From Hanleya hanleyi (taxonomy: Eukaryota; Mollusca; Polyplacophora; Lepidopleurida; Hanleyidae), in NCBI GenBank assembly GCA_036873755.1, contig JAVTVY010016062.1:1-64000 (forward strand): 64,000 bases of DNA, given 5' to 3'. The number at the start of each line of letters is the position of its first letter. The first letter of the stretch is position 1. Below are positions 58,827 through 64,000 of this stretch, in pieces. Made by a program: the position numbers and the translations under genes. Below the pieces are notes generated by a model, which ran no database searches, was not told the origin of the DNA, and saw nothing but the letters and a program-made list of their open reading frames with translations.

Positions 58827-61345
58827 TGTGCCTTCAAACGAACTGAAACGTTTACGTGGGGAATGGATGTTTCAGATCCACAAGAGAGTGCGCAGGGTCC
58901 CCAAGACAAACTGTCAGGCTACCGGGAACGCACTCGTGCACTGATCTTGGCCAACGAGGGAGTTCGATTCAACCTGTCACCTTGTCTGGATCGAGGAGGT
59001 TGGAAAGGAAGACCTGTAATGACAACCAAAGCAAATTAATGCAATACTGACATATAATTCTATGAGCAGGAATACAGGATTCAGATCGCGGTAGCGTACA
59101 ATCCCTGCAAAGAAGATCCCTGATCTATGATTTGGATTTACCTGTATTCTTATAGTTATCTTTAACCGAAGTTCAATATAATAGAAAATATATACAAAAT
59201 TATATAGCCCTACCTACATCGCGATCAGACCTGGTCACAGCCACAGTCTGGTCACGACCGGTTCTCTCGTGCTTGGGTCCAGCTTCTATCTTCCTTCCCC
59301 AGGTCTTCGTGGTAGGGTCCAGCGTCTATCTTCCTTCCCCAGGTCTTCGTCCACTCCCGTGTGGATGGACTTGACGTCGTGTCTCGTCTTACACGACCTG
59401 GCCCTCCCGTGGTTATGTCCGGCGTGTATCTTCTTTCCCCCGGTCTTCTTCACTCTGGCTGTATGGACTTCTCGTCGTCGTCGTGTCTCGTCTTACACGA
59501 CCTGGCCCCTCCAAGCGTTGGTAACTGTCAATGGATGCGGACGGCCTGGGCACGACAGTACTATCACCGTACAAAGGCTTCTACGGCACCGGCCCGTCTC
59601 TCTGTAACACCGCAGGACTATTCAACTGCGCGGCTCACCACAGCAGCAGACGGCACCCCTCGTAGGAATATACCCCCCGGCTTCACCGACCCCGCTCACG
59701 GCGACTCACTCCGCGGCCCGGCTCCAAGGACGAATCATCAAAGCTAGAGTTCACGGCTACACGGTCCACATAGGATCGGACATCGATAACACACGGTGGA
59801 TGGGTAGGCACCTGGTCTAGTAACCCTCTTCATATACTACTGTATGGTCATCTGGTCTAGGAACCCTCTTTCTATACTACTGCATGGTCATCCGCAATGG
59901 GTGGGCAATCGGTCAAGGATTCCTCCTTTATATACTACTGTATGAGACAGTATTAATCTATGATTGGCCGTGAATTACTCAATGTATGTACAGAGTGGTG
60001 AGAGACCGTATGCTTATGGGGGCGTGAATGGATAATCGTTTATGGTACGATTTACTGGGTACGTGTATATATATCAAACTCTAGACCTGGGCCTATAGTT
60101 TGTGAGTGTTAGCATGAATGTATTTCAACCCGTAGGTTGTGTGTTTAAGTACGTGTGTGCATGGATAATTGTTTATGTAGGAACTGTGATTTGGTTTAGC
60201 TGTACCCTCTTCACAGAGACGAGCGTCTCCTACCGGATACAGCTTAACCGTTACCATTAACCACAGGGCCGTACTTGCACAACTGTTCAATACGGTTGAG
60301 TCAAGTAGAGATGCGGCTAAGGTATGGCCATGCTATCAACACTAACGCCGTTAGTTAATTCCCAGAGCTAAACCCGCACGTCTGTGCATTACGGACGAGG
60401 ATCAGGTAGAGTTAGAAATAACCATTAACGATAAGTGTCTATACCCTATCTCCCAGTGCAATACCCGCACAACTGTGCATCACGGTTGAGACAGGTAGAG
60501 ATCGGAGTAGAGTAAACACAGCCCGGACGTGTGAATGTAAGTGAGTTTAAATGTATGCTATGATGCTATAGGATTCGGCGGCGGCACTTCTTCAATTCGG
60601 CGGCCTGGTCCCGGCCCGGCGGCGGCACGAATTCGGCGGCCTGATCACGGCCCTTCTCCGGCCCGGCAATGTATTGGATTTCTTCTCCCCGATACAATTG
60701 TGCGTGTTCTCATCTCGAAGTTTCTGCTGGTCTGCCTCGTTTCCGCGGGAGCCTGGCTTATATAGGGCTACCGCTCTTCTGTGGATAAAGGTAGAAACAG
60801 AACGTTCTCCTGCAAATAAAGGTAGAAACAAGTCGACGATGCCAGCGCCCTCTTTATTGTCAAATTAACACACTTTTCCCCGATCAGTTTATCTGGACTT
60901 CGCTGGATAAATATGGCTATGGAGGAACAAACCATAATTCATAACGGACGTAACTGGTAAATCTCAGCTTCCAACTCTCTCTAGTTAATTCATACGACGA
61001 CCGCAAAGTTCACTGTTCCTCATCTGCATATTCCCAATGTTGACTTCCGGATTCCTGACTGACGTCATCTACAGCGAAGCAAGTGAGCTCACCAGCGTTC
61101 CTTTCCGCCGTCCCGACTGATCGTTTGAGATAACTTCACCGGGATTTCGAGGCATTGTCTGGCTCCCGGATTATTATAGTTCATTCTAGGAAAATTACAG
61201 CAGCGTTGAATTCCATCAGGTAAGTGAACCGCACACATAAACACAATGTCACTTTCGATATCACATATAGTCACATGTCATTCAGAAGCTGTGATTTATT
61301 AAAGGGGAACCCAAGGGGTCGTTTGCATTCTGCACTTTCGTTACA
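58827..61345 (-). mobile_element. 3' LTR of the Gypsy-type element (about 2.5 kb)
   Basis: Bounded by TGTGCCTTCAAACG at 58827 and CGTTACA at 61345 (TG...CA). Its upper end directly abuts a polypurine tract, as a 3' LTR of a minus-strand element should. Homologous to the solo LTR at 38915-41522. It contains a TATA box (60757-60768), CRE word TGACGTCA (61060-61067), and several internal tandem repeats: a ~40-bp unit CTATCTTCCTTCCCCAGGTC (59285-59350), a ~62-bp unit with CTATACTACTG (59810-59945), a ~105-bp unit with GCACAACTGTGCATCACGGT (60250-60515) and a GC-rich CGGCGGC block (60580-60680). ORFs inside it on both strands look incidental. Confidence 0.75.
60757..60768 (-). promoter_or_regulatory. 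LTR TATA box
   Basis: Minus-strand GCCCTATATAAG, ~580 bp into the LTR from its U3 end at 61345. The same word occurs at the corresponding place of the solo LTR (41161-41173). Confidence 0.6.
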
Positions 61346-61363
61346 CTACCCCCGCCTTCGAAG
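61346..61363 (-). other. Polypurine tract for plus-strand priming
   Basis: Minus strand TTCGAAGGCGGGGGTAG immediately precedes the LTR start TGTAACG. Position and purine content fit a retrotransposon polypurine tract. Confidence 0.65.
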
Positions 61364-61739
61364 AACATGACGCCCGCCTCATGGCTCGGCCAGTTCATGA
61401 TGAAAAGTTGATCAACAGCATAAAGTCCAATCACGGCAAATTACAGTCTTAAGAGAGAGGTATACCAATTTTTTTTTTCCTCGCTGTAGATTTCAGCAGT
61501 CCATCCTGGAGTCCCAGGAGTCCGTCCGACTCCATCCAGGTAGAATAACACAGGGATCACACAGTCTCAGTCCGACCCTATACCCCGATGCTGGAAGTCC
61601 GCTTGCTCTCCTCGGGTACTTCACTATTATAGGCAGTGTCTCCGCCAGTCAGTCCTGTGTTAATATGGACAGGAATATCCAGGCAGCCAATTACGTCTAA
61701 TCATCACTAGCACGACATTAGGTCTGTTGAACTAGGCAT
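61364..61739. other. Noncoding segment between ORF3 and the polypurine tract
   Basis: About 375 bp with no ORF, containing a T-run near 61469. Untranslated 3' region of the element. Confidence 0.5.
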
Positions 61740-62579
61740 CTAGTCACTCGTGGACACGAAGGGATTCCGGTCATCAGGACCGGGCCGCATGGTATGTTCC
61801 TCCTCCCATTCCCAACGGTCATACACCTTACGCTCCTCCACCCCTGGGCGGTTACGTACTGTATCCACATATAGCCGCATGCGGCGTACCCTCAGTCGTT
61901 GGGGGGGAGGAGCGGCGGTCGGGGTCCTCGGCCTGGATGGAGGCCGCGTTGACAGGGGCTGGGCGCGTTCCGGCTTTCTCAGCCGGAAGAACATAGTCTC
62001 ATCATCATCAGATTTGTCCTCCTCGGCCACCTCCCGATCCGTCGTGTCAGGCCCGGAAGTCCCTCCCCCGGAGGCAACACCTTCAGATACGAGGCTCGCC
62101 GGCCTATCACTTAGGAGGACCTCAGCCACCGGGTCCGCTGGCACAGGTAGCAAGATGGCTCCATCAAGGGCCGGCCGCAGGTCTTCCTCTACCGAGGGGA
62201 TCACAATAGGTTGTGAGGATGGGCTGATCACGGTCACACGTGGCGCTGCACCCCCGGCGCTTGGCACCACTTTCACGGCGGAGGCCAGACGTATGGAAGC
62301 CTTGCCGGCTGCGGTCGTCTCGTCCTCTGGAGCGTCCTTCCGTACAGTTCTGGTCCCCCACACGCACGGGGGCAGGGCTTGTATGGGGGTCCCTGGCAGT
62401 CTGGGCTCTGGGAAGGGCCGGTTATCCTCCCAGGCATGGACACTTCTGATATGGTCCCTCATGTGCTTTCGGGCTCCGTAGTCCTTATCACAGAAGGGGC
62501 AGAGAGCACGTCCCCTGCGCTCACCACGGTCCCGCTCATCCTCGCTCCGACGTGGGCTCCGGCTGCCTTTGCTACTCAT
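61740..62579 (-). CDS. Accessory ORF3 of the Gypsy-type element with a C2H2 zinc finger
   Basis: From an ATG at 62579 the minus-strand frame encodes 279 residues to a stop at 61740. Near residues 22-43 is a single classical C2H2 finger, CPFC then x12 and H-x4-H (HMRDHIRSVH). The rest is Pro/Ser/Arg/Glu-rich and probably disordered, with an acidic patch (EEDKSDDDE) and a basic, Arg-rich segment (RLRVRRMRLY). A strong acceptor (TTCTTCTTTCTCGTTGCAG) ends at 62583, four bases before the ATG, so ORF3 could be made from a spliced mRNA in the way env or other 3' ORFs of LTR elements are. Upstream the same frame is open into the integrase tail, so a fusion is also possible. Role unknown: chromatin or nucleic-acid binding is inference from the finger. 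Confidence 0.6.
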   Translation of the reverse strand: MSSKGSRSPRRSEDERDRGERRGRALCPFCDKDYGARKHMRDHIRSVHAWEDNRPFPEPRLPGTPIQALPPCVWGTRTVRKDAPEDETTAAGKASIRLASAVKVVPSAGGAAPRVTVISPSSQPIVIPSVEEDLRPALDGAILLPVPADPVAEVLLSDRPASLVSEGVASGGGTSGPDTTDREVAEEDKSDDDETMFFRLRKPERAQPLSTRPPSRPRTPTAAPPPQRLRVRRMRLYVDTVRNRPGVEERKVYDRWEWEEEHTMRPGPDDRNPFVSTSD

Positions 62580-63336
62580 TTTCTGCAACGAGAAAGAAGA
62601 ATTCGTGTTAGGTCTTTTTGGTGGACCAGTAGAATAACAGTCGGGTCGAATCCGGGAAGCGAGGACGCCTATCTCCTCCCTATGCCTATCATGTCCTAGC
62701 CCTACTTCCATCCCCCCGTATGGTGTCCTGCCCTTCCACCGAGCGGTCATGACGAAGTCACGGTATCGTGCAGGTCGCCTAGAGATTCGTCCCCTGGCCG
62801 TAGGTGTGGGGATACGGCCCTCTGGTGGGGCCAGCGGTTCAACTTCCCCTTCAGACGACATAGGACTATCCGGGTTTGGTCTTGGCCGAGGACTCCACGT
62901 CGTCGGTGAGGCCCTCTGCTCCTCCAGAGGGGCTCGCTCAAGTTCGACAACCGATGAAACTGGACGATCGGCCGGGAGCCCAACCTCGTAGTCTGCCAGT
63001 CTCCAAGGACGACGGGTCTTCCGCTCACTTCTTGTCTGCCGAGTTGCTGGGGATCTCGCTGCGGCCGTATGCTCCACCGGATATGGAAAGACTGCCGCGG
63101 CCCCGGAGTTATTCTCAGACTCGACATCACCATCATTCTCTGTAGACTCAGCGGTCTCACTCCCCGATGTCTCTCTGAGGTGGAAGGGCTTAAGAAGATC
63201 ATGATGGACCACACGGAGGCCACCAGTCTCGTCAGCGATGCGATATGTCACATCAGTCAGGGCTTCTTTCACAGTATAAGGCCCTCTCAAGCAAACTTGA
63301 TCCCCAGGCTTGTATCTGCGAGGAAAAGCTTTCGTA
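62580..63336 (-). pseudogene. Integrase C-terminal region (GPY/F module) of the Gypsy-type element
   Basis: The minus frame (open from 63512, overlapping gag in another frame until 63337) carries RRYKPGDQVCLRGPYTV, then DVTYRI and VVHHDLLKPFH. These are the conserved end of Metaviridae integrases. About 15 residues usually found between GDQV and GPY are missing. A low-complexity tail follows with two RxxRRPxxYxDF-like motifs. The catalytic core, RNase H, reverse transcriptase and protease are all absent, so the element cannot transpose by itself. Confidence 0.8.
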
Positions 63337-64000
63337 TCATCCACCACCAGTTGAAAACGCTGGTGCCGCCAAAGACGTTTTTGGTGGATTCTGCGGTCGA
63401 GAACCTTCTCGTCTACGGCCTTCGGGGCAATTCGCTCGAAAATGGTCATGCTTGCCGCACGTCCAGCACCTTGGTGTCCAATCTCGGTTGTCGTATGGTC
63501 GTTGTCGGCCACGTCTGTGTCTCCATCTCGACCTGTATCGTCGTGGCGGTTGCCGTTGCGGTGATTCAGTGTCTCGCTGAAGCTGTTCCAATAACCGCTT
63601 CATTTCTTTCAGCTGCTGAGTCTCCGTTCCCATCTTTTTCTCGCCATGAACAGCTCTGGTTGTTGCCCATGTTTCATGTCGACGATATCTCTTGAATGCT
63701 TCTATTTCCACGGCCGCATGCACTGCCCAATCTAAGTTCTTGGGTCGGGCCTGCCAGACTTGAAATCCCAGCTCATCACCGATGGCGTCCAGGAACTCAT
63801 CCTTGGCAAGGGTATCTTGAATGTCGTCTCCGGCATCAGGATAAGCCAGCTGTGTCAGGCGGATCAATGCCTGAGCCAGGCCCGGGAGATCTTCATCCCT
63901 CTCGCGGTGTCTAGACCTCAGCTGAGACTTGTACAGGTCCATCTGATTCAGAGGGGCAAAGCGCTTCTCCAAGGTTTCCTTCAGACGGTCGTAGTCGGTA
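63337..64000 (-). CDS. gag: gag polyprotein of the Gypsy-type element (5' part outside the window)
   Basis: The minus frame is open from the window edge to a stop at 63337. It contains the end of a Retrotrans_gag domain: LEKRFAPLNQMDLYKSQLRS, then AQALIRLTQLAYPDA, LAKDEFLDAI and WQARPKNLDWAVHAAVEIEA. A Gln/Arg-rich linker leads to a CCHC zinc knuckle CWTCGKHDHFRANC (C-x2-C-x4-H-x4-C, about 63468-63427) for RNA binding. It stops 26 residues later, where pol is deleted. No frame damage is visible in the part seen, so gag could still be expressed. Confidence 0.85.
   Translation of the reverse strand, partial: TDYDRLKETLEKRFAPLNQMDLYKSQLRSRHRERDEDLPGLAQALIRLTQLAYPDAGDDIQDTLAKDEFLDAIGDELGFQVWQARPKNLDWAVHAAVEIEAFKRYRRHETWATTRAVHGEKKMGTETQQLKEMKRLLEQLQRDTESPQRQPPRRYRSRWRHRRGRQRPYDNRDWTPRCWTCGKHDHFRANCPEGRRREGSRPQNPPKTSLAAPAFSTGGG

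Noticed and set aside
59269..59747. 112- and 128-codon ORFs inside the LTR
   Set aside because: They follow tandem repeats in the LTR, have no domain, and the element is transcribed from the other strand.
61750..62481. 243-codon + strand ORF opposite ORF3
   Set aside because: Antisense to a GC-rich, motif-bearing ORF; composition follows from the complement.

Overview
This window reads as nuclear DNA of a metazoan, most likely a marine lophotrochozoan and probably a gastropod mollusc. It is AT-rich, has no bacterial operon layout, carries intron-type splice signals, and is dominated by transposon debris. One clue to the clade is a non-LTR retroelement 3' end (16893-17041) of a type I associate from memory with abalone-like molluscan genomes. 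That placement is an inference, not a search result.

The one unmistakable large gene is on the + strand. A single giant exon (about 42935-56535, ~13.6 kb, ~4,530 codons) encodes an almost pure Thr/Ser mucin domain, with Ala/Glu/Gln/Pro spacers in 7-8 residue modules. It ends in a short unique tail with four Cys and an exact GTAAGT donor. A second phase-matched exon lies at 57980-58084 and a third is possible from 58728. The N-terminal exons were not found. One in-frame TGA (49573-49575) lies where two compensating 1-nt shifts sit ~85 nt apart; an assembly error in the repeat is the simplest reading, but a real disruption cannot be excluded.

The right end (58827-64000) is a minus-strand Gypsy/Metaviridae-type LTR retrotransposon that enters the window from the right. 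It has a ~2.5 kb 3' LTR, a polypurine tract, a third ORF with one C2H2 zinc finger behind a strong splice acceptor, the C-terminal piece of the integrase, and gag with a CCHC knuckle. Protease, reverse transcriptase, RNase H and the integrase core are missing: gag runs almost directly into the integrase tail. A solo LTR of the same family, partly duplicated, lies at 38915-41522.

The left and middle (1-42 kb) hold dispersed repeats, two broken non-LTR retrotransposons (16.9-18.0 kb minus; 30.9-32.4 kb plus), two broken YIDD-type reverse transcriptase fragments (21.8-23.2 kb) and a Tc1/mariner-type MITE with TA duplication. A long-arm foldback element has a second foldback nested in one arm with a clean 5-bp duplication. 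There are also tandem arrays of 22, 30, 75, ~180 and ~210 bp. A recurring theme is arrays built from a short word alternating with its own reverse complement, with a different word at each family. Four small minus-strand segments (1280-6763) have good splice borders, compatible phases and Cys-rich peptides, and may be exons of an unrecognised secreted-protein gene. A duplicated 1.1 kb segment (14.5-15.6 and 18.8-19.8 kb) carries a possible TATA promoter and signal-peptide first exon, intact in one copy and broken in the other.
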